A DNA stretch of 64,000 nt from Siphonodentalium dalli (Eukaryota > Mollusca > Scaphopoda > Gadilida > Siphonodentaliidae): contig CP136064.1 of NCBI GenBank assembly GCA_032622095.1, positions 212,054,205-212,118,204 on the forward strand. The letters run 5' to 3'. Every line of letters begins with the position of its first letter. Positions within the stretch are counted from its first letter, which is position 1. This document shows positions 49,001 to 59,172 of the stretch, in pieces. The translations under genes were made by a program, and so were the position numbers. The notes under the pieces were generated by a model, which was given only the letters and a program-made list of their open reading frames with translations, had not been told where the DNA came from and made no database searches.

Positions 49001-49452
49001 CCACCGCCATATTGATCACGATCTTCTCGGATGGGGGTTCTGAAGCCATCTATTAGTAAATTTTCAGAGGGGTATGTGACATCAAGATGTGTTTCGGTAA
49101 AACATAGAACATCATATTCACTGATAAGATCTTTTACTTTGTCGAGTTTATTTCTAATACTTCGAATATTTTGATGGTATAATGTCAGGGTGCCCAGATC
49201 GTGGCTATTTGATTTGTTGTTTCGATTGACATTCCTTGCACCGTCGATATGTGTTGGGCCTGGGTTGGGATGGACCGTACCGGACAGCACAAGTAGAATG
49301 GAAATAACCAATAAGATTAATGGAAGTCGTATGCTCACACCTCTTAAAGTGGTATGTCTCTGTTTATGCTTGCTCTGTGACGGCCAAATTAGTTTCTTAT
49401 TTATATCAAAAAGTCCCGTGGCCGTGCGATGCTGTATAGCTGACGTACCCAT
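46039..49452 (-). pseudogene. E5 ORF2, 1138 codons, one stop codon
   Basis: The frame is continuous from ATG 49452 to 46039 except for one in-frame TAA at about 47284-47286, which replaces the Ser expected in the RT motif PQG(S)ILGPLLF. Domains: a hydrophobic segment (about residues 42-57) ending in a 2A-like HPNPGP (61-66); APE endonuclease (YHQNIRSIRNK, CFTETHLD, YGGGICIYF, MLGDFNSNM, SDHYGVYAAL); RT (NYRPISLLPILGKVFEK, HQSGFTEGHNT, CDISKAFERVWHKGL, YADDTCII); and a C-terminal zinc finger CQCGFPKEDASHFFFHC. E5 has only one obvious disabling change. The box A Asp of CDIS is retained, while the second conserved Asp is Glu. Confidence 0.88.
49255..49314 (-). other. 2A-like peptide coding site in E5
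   Basis: The site encodes SILLVLSGTVHPNPGP preceded by more hydrophobic residues. Ribosome-skipping 2A peptides end in NPGP, usually with D(V/I)ExNPGP. Here NPGP is exact, but the upstream D and E are T and H. APE-type LINEs of invertebrates are known to carry 2A-like sequences at the N-terminus of ORF2, some overlapping a signal-sequence-like stretch. Activity of this divergent version is uncertain. Confidence 0.6.
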
Positions 49453-50099
49453 TTATTTGCCGGGCACACCAAAGAGCAACATCGCGCGGCCGTGGGTGAT
49501 TTTGTTCCTGTATAATGACAAGAGGTGAGATATATGGGCACAAAGAGACTCACTGACGCCGGATGAAGTGCAACTGTGGAGATTTGAAAATAAGGAGTAA
49601 CGGTTGGTGTTGGTGAGATAGCAATAGGTGAATAGGACTTGCAAAAACATGAGAACAACATGCAAAAATAATGAAAAACATATGTACAGGTGATGTTCGG
49701 ATGGTGACATGTATGCAAACGTGTATGTAATGATGATGATTTGGTTTGAATAACCAAAACTAGACTGGGGCTTCGGATTGGGAGTTCAGTTTATTCTGGG
49801 AGACGCGCGAGTTGGAATTTAGACAGAAACAGAAATTAGGATATACGACAGAAATTAGGCACTATCACTAGTCGACGGAGATATACATCTGGGCAACAAA
49901 AAAAAATAAAAATAAAAATAAAAAAAATAAAAAAACATAATTATATTAATAAATAAATAAATTATCCATGTGATAATGCAACCATATTTTGTTCAACAAC
50001 GTGTTGAAAGAAAACATATTTTGAGAAATTTGATACTATATAATTGACAGTAGTTAGCATTATTTGTTTCAACAAGTCGATTCTGATAAATAAAGCGTA

Positions 50100-50155
50100 G
50101 TTGTTGTTGTATCTTGGTGGTGTGGGGACCGTCTGATCGGTTTGAGTATCTTTAA
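50100..50155. mobile_element. TTAA-type MITE end fragment
   Basis: gttgttgttgtatcttggtg, ggggaccgtctgatcggttt and gagtatctttaacc resemble the right end of the MITE at 54255-54316 (ggggaccctctttacgggtt, gagtacctttaacc). Only this end was recognised. Confidence 0.5.
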
Positions 50156-50796
50156 CCATTTCTCCGTCAATCAATAATAGACATTTCCTACTGGTGTTGC
50201 ATACAGCAACAATCATGTATGACTATTAATTATTTGTCAAACTGACAGAAGAAGGAGAACTCCAATTCATACCGGATTTAAATTACTTTATATTTGCATT
50301 AATTCACTGTGGAGTCTCAGATATTAGCCACATGTAAGTTCCCATGTGAACACCGGCGCCCGAAGGCCACTATAGTCTTGTCAACATTTCCAATAGGAGA
50401 GTTTTTGGCAGTCGGTTAAAATTTGGGAGCGTTTTAATTAGAAAAACTGATGCCATGAGCGCGCATATCCTATATTTTCTTATATTCAAGTTGTTTTTTT
50501 GTTTTGTTTTTTTTTAACCGATCTTCATTTAAAACAACATTTAGGCCACTGTGAGACACAGAATGGTGGTCAAACATTGGCCAAAGCCTTTAACCGGGTC
50601 GTTCAGTCCTATACGGCATATATGTACATGCAAATGGCCGAAAAGCTAGCGACGTTCGTGTTTGACCTAGTGAAGCGATCATTTCTATCCCCTGTCACAA
50701 TATGGAATCACCCGAAACAACTTTTGACCTACAAATTAAGTGGGCGATAGATATGGGTCAGGTATTGTCCCAATATTTGATTAACAGTTTTGTTTA

Positions 50797-51250
50797 TGTG
50801 ACAGTGCGCTAGTTTCTGCCTTGGAAAAGGATAATATGACCATAGTATAAGTCTTTCAAGTTATAGTTCTTCATGTTTTGTTTGAAGACTTTGTGTGAGT
50901 TATTCTTCGGATTATTTTGTGAAGTTATTCGAAGTAATATGACTGTGCATGGTTTCTTAGAAATTCCAGCATTGTTGCTGGCTGAGTTTTACTTCTGTGA
51001 GTCGTAAACATATCTGGGATTTAATGACTCAGGAATAAAACAGTTTACAAAGTTTCGGAAGGTTTCACCGTGAATACAGTTGTGAGCTAGAAAGATGAAG
51101 GTGAGTTTGGCCTAAGTTGCTTAGGGGTCTAAGTTGCTTAAGCATCAAAGTTGCTTAAGGATCAGGGTGACTTCATTTGACCTGGCCAGATTCACCACAT
51201 GTTTACTACGAGGATAAACTCGAAATTAGTTGTAGCAACTGGTAGCAGAA
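50797..51250 (+). mobile_element. Putative LTR plus primer-binding site
   Basis: The candidate LTR starts TGTGACAG (50797) and ends GTAGCA (51237), about 441 bp. It contains an aataaa signal (about 51034) and a promoter-like AT region. Two bases later comes tggtagcagaa (51240-51250), which matches the start of the primer-binding site complementary to the 3' end of eukaryotic initiator-Met tRNA. Gypsy-like LTRs often start TGTGACA or TGTAACA. The downstream sequence is A-rich and no gag or pol follows, so this is a remnant. Without a second LTR the 5' boundary is a guess. Confidence 0.4.
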
Positions 51251-52161
51251 TTTATATATATTTGTGGGGAAAAAAAACCAAACAAACAAAAAAACAAAAA
51301 CAAAAAAAAAACAAAAAAAAAACAAAAAAAACCCCACTAAATAGTGATATAGCCGATAATCCAACAGAATCACCACTTCACTATATAGCGCTCCACATAT
51401 CCGATATAACTAACAACAGAACTTGTATCTGGAGAATCTGGAGGAACCAATGGACTATTAGTAGTAATTTGGAAACAGTTTTCTTGTAAAGGCGACACGT
51501 TTATCACATAATAATGGCAAAACGTAAGTTGGTTGTTGGTTACATGTCCAAATTCCATGTCATCATTCTGGCAGACAGACTTCTTCGGAATTCATGATCC
51601 ACTTATACAATGTATATATTGATTGATTTATTTATTATAGTGACGTTATGTTAACAAACATCCGGCCCATAGTGCCTTTAAGTCACTTTGTACACAAATA
51701 CAATATTATTATTAATGCATGTTTTGGCTATTTAGATAATTTTGATTGTCTGATTGAATATGCCTGAGATATAAACCGAGCAGTATGTACAGCACAATTA
51801 TTTACACAGTGAGCCATGATATCTACATCAGAATGAAACAGGGAAATATCGACACGAGAAAATAGGTTTGAACGTTCCTGACTGTAAGCTGGACAACGAA
51901 TGAGAAAGTGAAGTTCAGTTTCCATCTCGCCTGTTTGACACAAAACACAAATCCTATCCTATCCTCCACGTCCTCATTTCGGAAACGACCCGTTTCTATT
52001 CTGAGAGGCAAGATGCCACAACGGAACTGAGCCATCGGCGATCGTTCTCTGCGCGATATAATCGAAACTTCGAAAGCACGTAGTGTTCCACACAGTATGT
52101 GGTTTTGAACAGTTTGTACGTACTTAGCTTCCCGAGGCGCCTGACATCAGTAAGTCAGTTA

Positions 52162-53758
52162 GGCCCGTTCCAAACGACGGATTTTTGTCGACTCGAATCT
52201 AATACCAGACCCACAATTGTATTAAATGCGTCTAAAATGCGACGTTTGAAACAATTAGATCCGTGTCAGACGCGCCACAGACGAATCTCCGTCCAATTCA
52301 GACGAATCTTCGTCGGTGATGCGTCTGAAATCCGTCTCGGTTTCAAACGACGGATTTTTGACGACTCGAATCTAATACATGTGACGAGAAGAGCCGAAAG
52401 TTGCCGAAGAACGAATGCAAATGATATGATAATGATATGATAAGGGTATAATAATGAGGGGGCTCCCCTTATCTGAGGAAATACCCACACGACGTCATTT
52501 GTCGCACGCTCTCTTTGTCATAAAGAAAGATATATCTATAAGCATTGCTTAGGTAACATTGGGCAAATTGTAATTATTTTGGTAGTTTTATTCCCCAACG
52601 AACATGGCATGTCACTGACTCACATCTTATAATGGATATGGGTATCAATGTTTTATAATAATCCATATATACCAGTATAAGGGGTAGGGGTTGTAGCAGC
52701 CGATTTATAATAATTCATATGGACCGATATTCCTTATTGTAAGGAATAGGGGTGGTAGTCTCTGATGTATACTAATTAATATTTACCGGTATTAATTATT
52801 ATAAGGGGCAGAGGTGGTACTACTGATTTATAATCATTCATATATACCAATATTACTTATTATGAGGGGCAAAGGGGTGGTAACCTCTTATTTATAATAA
52901 TTCATATATTCAGGTATTACTTGTTATAAGGGGCAGAGTGGTAGCCTATGATTTATAATAATTTACATTACCGGTATTCCTTATTATAAGGGGTAGGGGC
53001 GGTAGCCTCAGATTTATAATAATTCATATAAACCGGTATTACTTATTATGAGGGGTAGGGATGGTAGCCTATGATTTATAATAATTCATAGATACCGGTA
53101 TTCCTTATTATAAAGGATATATAGGTGGTAGCCTATGATTTATAATATATAATTAATATATTCTGGTATTCCTCATTATAAGGGGTAGGGTGGTACCACT
53201 GATCTTATTTATAATAATTCATATATACCGGCATTACTTGTTATGAGGAGTATAGGGGTGGTAACCTCTTATTTATAATAATTCATATATTCCGGGTTTC
53301 CTTATTATAAGGGCAGGGGTGGTAGTCTCTGATTTATAATAATTCTTGTATACCTGTATTTACATGCATGGTATACACATATATGGCAATAGGTTGCACG
53401 ATCTAACATTTATTTGTAGCGCCTATTATATTATATTATATAACTATATGTACTATATACATCCTCATATACATATGCACATATATTCGCGCTGCAATCG
53501 CGCATATATTTATACATAATTTATACTGTATTTTAGTATATATATGTATAATATACCGGTATATATAGGCCTCTATATCTACGCGTGACCATTTTGTGAA
53601 GGTAACATGGAGTGCACCTTTAAATAAATGGAACGATGTATTAGATTCGACGCGACAAAGATGCGTCCGTCTGAAACAAAATTGACCGCAGACGCACCAC
53701 CGACGGATTTAATACAATTAGATTCGAGTCGACAAAAATCCGTCGTTTGGAACGGGCC
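52162..53758. mobile_element. PIF/Harbinger-like non-autonomous element, 1597 bp
   Basis: It is flanked by TTA on both sides (52159-52161 and 53759-53761). The uninterrupted sequence, gtcagttagcttcattaag, is seen in copy 1 at about 24376. The terminal inverted repeats are about 42 bp and start ggcccgttccaaacgacgga. A 3-bp TWA duplication is typical of PIF/Harbinger elements. The left subterminal region repeats caaacgacggatttttgacg. No transposase frame is present. Confidence 0.8.
52640..53360. repeat. ~70-80-bp tandem repeat in Harbinger-like element
   Basis: About ten units carry variants of ggtggtagcctctgatttat, aataattcatatataccggt and attacttattataaggggta. Units differ by small indels and substitutions. 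The array makes up nearly half of the element. Confidence 0.9.
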
Positions 53759-53843
53759 TTAGCTTCATTAAGTTCATTCAGTTTTATTGTTAATTTTTCT
53801 ATGTCACATTTATTCATATAGTCATATATTTCACACATGTTAA

Positions 53844-54312
53844 AGGTACTCAACCCGATAAAACTCCTCTCAATTACTATTTCAATGGCTTCGGGGGTCA
53901 AAAATATTTGATTCGAGTCGAGGAAGTCACCCATCAAAGCTCAGATTTGTTAGATATCGATTTTAGAAATCTATTATTTTTCATTATCGGGAATACTATC
54001 TGGCCCAGAACTCAGTCAAAATTGAGTTAAAATTACCACTTGATTTTAGAGTTATCCATCCTTGTCTGTTTGAATAGATTTGGAGAACACATCCAGAGCA
54101 GATTACGGCAGTTAGCAGTACTCATCTCGAGTTTATAACAAATTTCACAAATCAATATCTAATAACTCTGAGCTTTGTTTGATGGGTTCCTCGACTCGAA
54201 TCAAATATTTTTTACCCCCAAAGCCAAAGAAATAGTAATATAGGACCCTCCGATCGGATTGTTGTTGTTGGAATCTGTTGAGATGGGGACCCTCTTTACG
54301 GGTTGAGTACCT
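53844..54312. mobile_element. piggyBac-like MITE, 469 bp, TTAA duplication
   Basis: It is flanked by TTAA (53840-53843; 54313-54316). Copy 1 keeps the empty site cacacatgttaacctttgaa (about 24452-24471). The termini are aggtactcaacccg and its complement cgggttgagtacct. The interior has inverted subterminal blocks (gattcgagtcgaggaa / ttcctcgactcgaatc), so the element can fold back. Non-coding. Confidence 0.9.
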
Positions 54313-54899
54313 TTAACCTTTGAAAACATCTCCCTAATTCCCCTGCACCAGTTGTCCCTTGAGACAGAAAAGAACTCAACCATAAACATAAGTTTTGTCG
54401 GTCGTGAATGGTCCATCAAGATGAGTCTGTTCCATATAATAGTAAGACACAAGCATGCGACTGCCACATTTGACTTCTTTCCAAACACATCTGCGAGTGA
54501 CTTGCTTTGTGAAAACGGGTCACCCGTTAATCACGTGCATGGGACCAGTCCGTGTTGTTTCGGACATATTTATTCACATTCAACGGATATCATTGCATTG
54601 TTAATCGGATTGTTAGGCGTGGCTAACGGCCTATTGTGTTGAATATCGGCCAGCGCACGGATTGTGCGTCGTGGTCAACACACGCTCAACGGCGCATTTC
54701 CAGTTAATTTCATTATGTGGGGTCAATTGTGCTCTAAGTCGGTCAGAGCACGTGAATAGTTCTTTACCAGAATAAATCTCGTCTTCAACTCGATTGATTC
54801 TGGTAAAGAACTATTCGTGTGCTCTAACCATTACTTAGAAATGATCTAGAGTAAATGTGTTTTATATAATGTCACCTATCATAACTGTAACAATCATGC

Positions 54900-55169
54900 A
54901 TGCGTGTACCCCGGCGATTTGCTGCGGATGAGCATGGGCGACCCGGCATAACAGTGAATGGCACATCGGATTTTCATTTTCGTCTTACATCGCATGGGCG
55001 GGATGCGGGGCTTTCGCGGCGTATTCATAAAATTGACGTTGGAATGCTTCTTAATGGGGATTACTCGTATACGCCCATTCACGTAGATTATTCCAGTATT
55101 TTGAACAAGAATAATACTGATGTTTTAAGTAATTTTATTTTAAACGTAAAGCAAACAAAAAAACAGTAA
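54900..55169 (+). other. Unassigned 89-codon frame, higher GC than flanks
   Basis: The translation includes RRFAADEHGRPGITVNG and SRRIHKIDVGMLLNGDY. It is markedly richer in G+C than its surroundings and then passes abruptly into AT-rich sequence (54900-55050 versus 55090-55320). I recognise no family. It could be a captured exon, a fragment of an unknown element or chance. No clear splice sites were identified. Confidence 0.25.
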
Positions 55170-55395
55170 AGACGAAAAAAACAATTACAAACAAAAAACA
55201 AAACCAGAAAACAAAACAAACAAAAAAACAATTGAATTGTTTTTTCTTCAAAACATTAAAATAAAATGAAAAACAAAACAAAAATAGAAGAAAAAAAAAT
55301 CAAAATATATAAATTTATGATTCTTTTATTTAAACGCATTTGCTGAAAAAGAAATACAAGAATGGAGTTTACTAACTTGTGTCCCTATAAATATC

Positions 55396-55682
55396 GGGGC
55401 CCCCGGTGGTGCAGTCGGTAGAGTGCCAGGTGAATTACACCGTCACAGGTCGTCCAGCGCTGACGAAGCTGGTTCTAACCCCGTCATAGGGAGGATGACC
55501 GGAATCGTGTATCTGGGCAAGTTTGTCTGTTGCTTTCCGGGGATCGGTGGTTACTACACGCAGTGGGACGATTTCTGGGTGAAATTAAGCCTCTGCGTGG
55601 TCTTTCCTCCACCCGTAAAATTGACAACGTCGTGTGTGGCCTAGCGGCTAGATCGACGTTAAACCCTAACAAACCAAACCCT
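55396..55682 (+). mobile_element. tRNA-derived SINE
   Basis: The 5' part has Pol III promoter boxes: A box tggtgcagtcgg (55407-55418) and B box ggttctaaccc (55471-55481), about 60 bp apart as in a tRNA. A ~190-bp body follows, then a 3' end gatcgacgttaaaccctaac with an aaaccaaaccct tail. The 'cgacgttaaac' end is like that of SINEs I know from molluscs. SINEs are transcribed by RNA polymerase III and mobilised by LINE enzymes. Confidence 0.8.
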
Positions 55683-56399
55683 AGAAATCTCTGAGAAATT
55701 CTTATTTTAACGTAAATTTTGTTAATCGTCCTTGTTCCAATAATGTCTTACCATTTGGATTCTTGGAAATTGGAATGATGGCAACTGAAATGAAGGGCGC
55801 AATTTTTTTTTAGCCCATTATATGTTTGGGTCGAGATTTAAAAGGGCGGTCTCTGAGACTGATTATTCGGTGCATGGGGAGGTGGTATAAACAATGTATA
55901 GCCACGTATAGGCCATGGGTGGTTCCATCGGCCGTGAAACAAGTTTTTTTTTACTCAACTAAAACATTTACTCAAACCGCTGACATCAAAATAGGTTATC
56001 ATAATAAATAAACATAAAGGTAGGGTCGTGGCGACATGGGAACTTGGGGTGTCTCACCCCCAACTTAGGATGGAGCGGATTGGAAATATGGACAACACCC
56101 CCACCATCCACATGGAGACACTCTAATCACATCCCTGTAAAGACGACACACCACATGTGTTCGGTGATAACCCGTTACATTAATGCTCAACTATTCGCGA
56201 CGTGAACGCAATCATTTGCTCGAGCACCAAGCGTGCCTTTGTCCGTCGATACACCGATCGTCGTTGATTGAACAATAATCCGCCTAATCTAAATCGAGAC
56301 CAGGTGATTTCGCGAGACCAGGTCCAGACATGGAACACCGTGATTATTAGGGTGGTCTAGACCAGGGACCAGAATTCGGCCGTTATTGTGCCACCAGTC
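55683..56399. other. Non-coding, no recognised gene
   Basis: No domain-bearing frame. 56010-56060 weakly resembles 34445-34500 (cgacatgggaacttgggg, cacccccaact), a likely small dispersed repeat. Confidence 0.4.
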
Positions 56400-58547
56400 C
56401 ATCTAAAATTCCTAACATGTCATCGTGCCAATAGGTTCAAATTGGACCTATATATTCACATAGGTTCTCATATTGATGAAAAAGTAGAACAAATAGTGCC
56501 AATATGGGCTTATTTCGTATTTTAATAAGCCCATATCAGCTTATATTGAACGCTGCGTTTTACATCCATATGAGCGTCATTTTCTCAAATACACTATATA
56601 TGGGCCTATAACGCAACATTCAAAAAAATCACGCAATGTACTTCATTTCACAAGAACAGGCTGCAAAATCAAGCCTTTTCGAGAGAAATAACCACAATTC
56701 GGCTTTTTTTTATTTGCGCGAGATCAATTTGTATGGCGTTATTTGAAAACTCAAAAACGCTCTATATATGGACCTAAACTCTGGTTATTAAAACACCCCC
56801 ATTTGGAAATATTTAAATATGAAATAAGCACGTATATTGTACTTATTTTTAAGAAAACAGGCTGGAAAATAACACGAATAAACCAACTCATGGCCTACCA
56901 TAATTATATGAACGGTCTTTATACTGGGTTTTCATTGTGGACGGAGCCATTCAACGGAATAACGTGTTTACATCACTCTGAGTGCTTAGTTCAGAATCAA
57001 ATAAGTCCAATATTAACATATTTGAATATTTATCTATTTAATTATGCGCATACACCTCATGACGGAAGAAACTCCCTAGCGACCGCTAATTCCCTTTTTA
57101 TGACAATATAAATGGTATAGGTATGTGAACTTTAAGTCACTTTAATAATAAAAATAGTAGCGCTCCAGGATTGAGACATCAATTCTTGGGACCGGGATGT
57201 TGATAATATGCATATATATGGAAAGAGGGTTTTTCTTCAATTTTCGAGTCGATATAGGCCAACCATATGAGGGAAGCAAGCCCCCAGTAACCTTAAATAC
57301 CATTTTATAGATCTGTGCAGGATATGTCACTTTACTTCAATATACTAGATATCCGGGTAGAGACACTCATTCGTGGGGCAAGGATGCTGATTATATGGAA
57401 ATATGTTTTGTTTTTTTACCCAATGTTAAGTCAATTAGTACACCATATGAGGGAAGCAAGCCCCCAGGGACCCCTAATTCCATTTGTATGACAAATGATA
57501 TTGTATGTATCTGTGCAGGATATGCCCCTTTAATCAAATACAGTAGAGCTCCAGGGTGGAGAGACATTCATTGGGCATGGATGCTGATGATATGAAAATA
57601 GGGTTTTTTTTACCCAATTTTAAGTCAATAAGTATACCATATGAGGGAAACAAGCACCCAGTTACCCCTAATTCCCTTTCTATGACCATCTAAATTGTAT
57701 ATATCTCTGCAGGTTAATATAGAAATCCGGGGTGGAGACACATTCATGGGCACGGATGCTGATATGCAATTGGAAATATGTTTTTATTTAAATGTCGAGT
57801 CTATATAGGCCCACCATATCCGGGAAGCAGTCCACCAATAACTCATAATTCCCTTTTTTGACCATGGAAATGCTATATATATGTGCAGGAGATGTCCCCT
57901 TATTAAAATTTACTAGAACTCCGGGGTGGAGACACACATTCGTGGGGCAGAGATGCCGATAACATGAAATTTTAATTTTTTTATTTTTACCGAATTTTAA
58001 GTCAATTAAACCATGTATATGAGGGAAGCAAGCCCCCACGGACCCCTAATTCCCTTTTTATGACCATGGAAATGCTATATATCTGCGCAGGAGATATCCC
58101 CTTATTAAAATTTACTAGAACTCCGGGGTGGAGACACACATTCGTGGGGCAGAGATGCTGATAACATGAAAATAGTTTGTTTTTTTTTTTTTTTTTTTCA
58201 ATAAGTAACGCATATGAGGGAAGCAAGCCCCACAGGGACCCATGGTACATGGATGTTGATGACATGAAAATAGGTGTTTTTGGGCCAATTTCAAGTAAAT
58301 AAGTACTGGTACACCAATTATGAGTGAAGCAAGCCCCTGGCGATACCCAATTTTTGTGACACAAGCGCCAAAACATGCGCCATTAGTCGCACATTTCGTC
58401 GCTTGTGTCGCTTTTGGTGTGCGCCGAAACATGCGCTAATATCGTACCTTTTTTCCGGCGCGTTATAATGGCGCACTTTTTGTCGCTTTCGGCGTGCGCC
58501 GAAAGCGCCATTAGGAAGTGGCCCTAATAGTATTCCATAATTATGTC
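56400..58547. repeat. Inner inverted repeat, right arm
   Basis: Reverse-complement partner of 41776-43705. It starts atctaaaattcctaacatgt and ends ccattaggaagtggccctaatagtattccataattatg (58511-58547). It includes repeated AT modules with 'gagggaagcaagcccccag' and 'gtggagacac'. It is longer than the left arm because it carries more copies of the ~280-bp module. The frames here are not coding. Confidence 0.85.
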
Positions 58548-59079
58548 TTACCTTCACGAAAATATATACATTTGTATACATTTTACTAGATTTTCCCGCT
58601 ATAATTTGCAAATCAAACTGACTTAGGGCCCAGTCTGAAAAACGGAGGCCATCTTGTCTGGAGTCTACACGGCGACATTTTTTTCGTGTTAACATTGCTT
58701 AAAAGTTGAAGGACATAATAAGGAACAAAATGAGTGGGGTGCAGTTAAGTCCAGGGGGGTGCAAGGGTACCCCTATTAGCTCCCGGACTATCTGGGGACC
58801 TCAATCTGCATGGCTTCATGGGAGACCTAGACACATATTTAGGTTCCAGGATGGTGGTGTGCACACATTGAGCACCTCAATTATGCATTGTGTCTGCAAA
58901 TTTGGGGATATAGAGAAACTACAATAAAAAAAAAGAACATTGTGTTCGAAGAGATATTTTTTATGACTTCAATAAGTCTTTCTGGGAGATATCACTCATA
59001 TAAAGGTAGTTCAGGTATTTATCGACCTATTTCGACACTGGGAAAAATTCAAAAGCGAATATTATTATAGTCTCCCATA
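58548..59079. other. Non-coding; dispersed fragment
   Basis: 58635-58800 is related to the 2128-2468 insertion (gccatcttgtctggagtct, gagtggggtgcagttaagtc). 59001-59066 resembles 5325-5395. No gene was recognised. Confidence 0.5.
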
Positions 59080-59172
59080 GGGAGCCTCGCATATATAAGA
59101 TAATACGCTGGCTTACAAGGTCAAGGTAACTATTGTTAAGCCAATGTATTCTCTTATATATGTGAGGCTCCC
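59080..59172. mobile_element. Small MITE with 35-bp TIRs
   Basis: Ends gggagcctcgcatatataag and cttatatatgtgaggctccc form an inverted repeat extending inward to ctggctta / taagccaa. It is related to 3750-3872. Non-coding, about 93 bp. Confidence 0.7.

Larger units (their letters stand above)
45718..49960 (-). mobile_element. LINE E5 (L2/CR1-like, 2A-bearing)
   Basis: A minus-strand LINE with a single long ORF2 (46039-49452), a ~320-bp 3' UTR ending caataaaatatgttta plus an AT tail at 45718, and about 500 bp of leader upstream of the ATG. No ORF1-like protein was recognised upstream. The 5' boundary is uncertain and was placed near an A-rich stretch. It is part of a composite insertion extending to 51335. 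Confidence 0.8.
51612..54530 (-). pseudogene. LINE C-terminal fragment, interrupted second copy
   Basis: The same LINE fragment as 23876-24678, here in pieces because a Harbinger-like element (52162-53758) and a piggyBac-like MITE (53844-54312) are inserted in it. It keeps MAQFRCGILPLRIETGRFRN, missing from copy 1, while a 5-bp duplication (tatcctatcctcc, about 51955) breaks the zinc finger. The 3' tail is tattgattgatttattt near 51618. Confidence 0.75.
43943..54838. mobile_element. TIR element copy 2, with nested insertions
   Basis: The same sequence as 22924-24981 can be followed through this interval in pieces: 43943-44039, 45110-45717, 51336-52161, 53759-53843 and 54313-54838. The right TIR and its hairpin are present (about 54540-54838). 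The left TIR is missing, the copy starting within the palindromic block. The four intervening segments are separate insertions, each absent from copy 1. Confidence 0.85.

Noticed and set aside
49401-49757. 118-codon frame upstream of E5 ORF2, considered as ORF1
   Set aside because: It overlaps the ORF2 start, is Ser/Thr/Pro-rich without zinc knuckles or a coiled coil, and a competing frame of similar length overlaps it.
55396-55500. Functional tRNA gene
   Set aside because: A and B boxes are present, but the sequence does not form a complete cloverleaf and continues into a SINE body and tail.
41776-58547. Polinton/Maverick or other giant DNA transposon bounded by the inner inverted repeat
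   Set aside because: No protein-primed polymerase, integrase, capsid or ATPase gene is present. The interior is fully explained by LINEs and non-autonomous elements.
57395-58695. Several frames of 60-125 codons in the inner right arm
   Set aside because: They follow a ~280-bp tandem module on both strands and in several frames, so they are by-products of the repeat.
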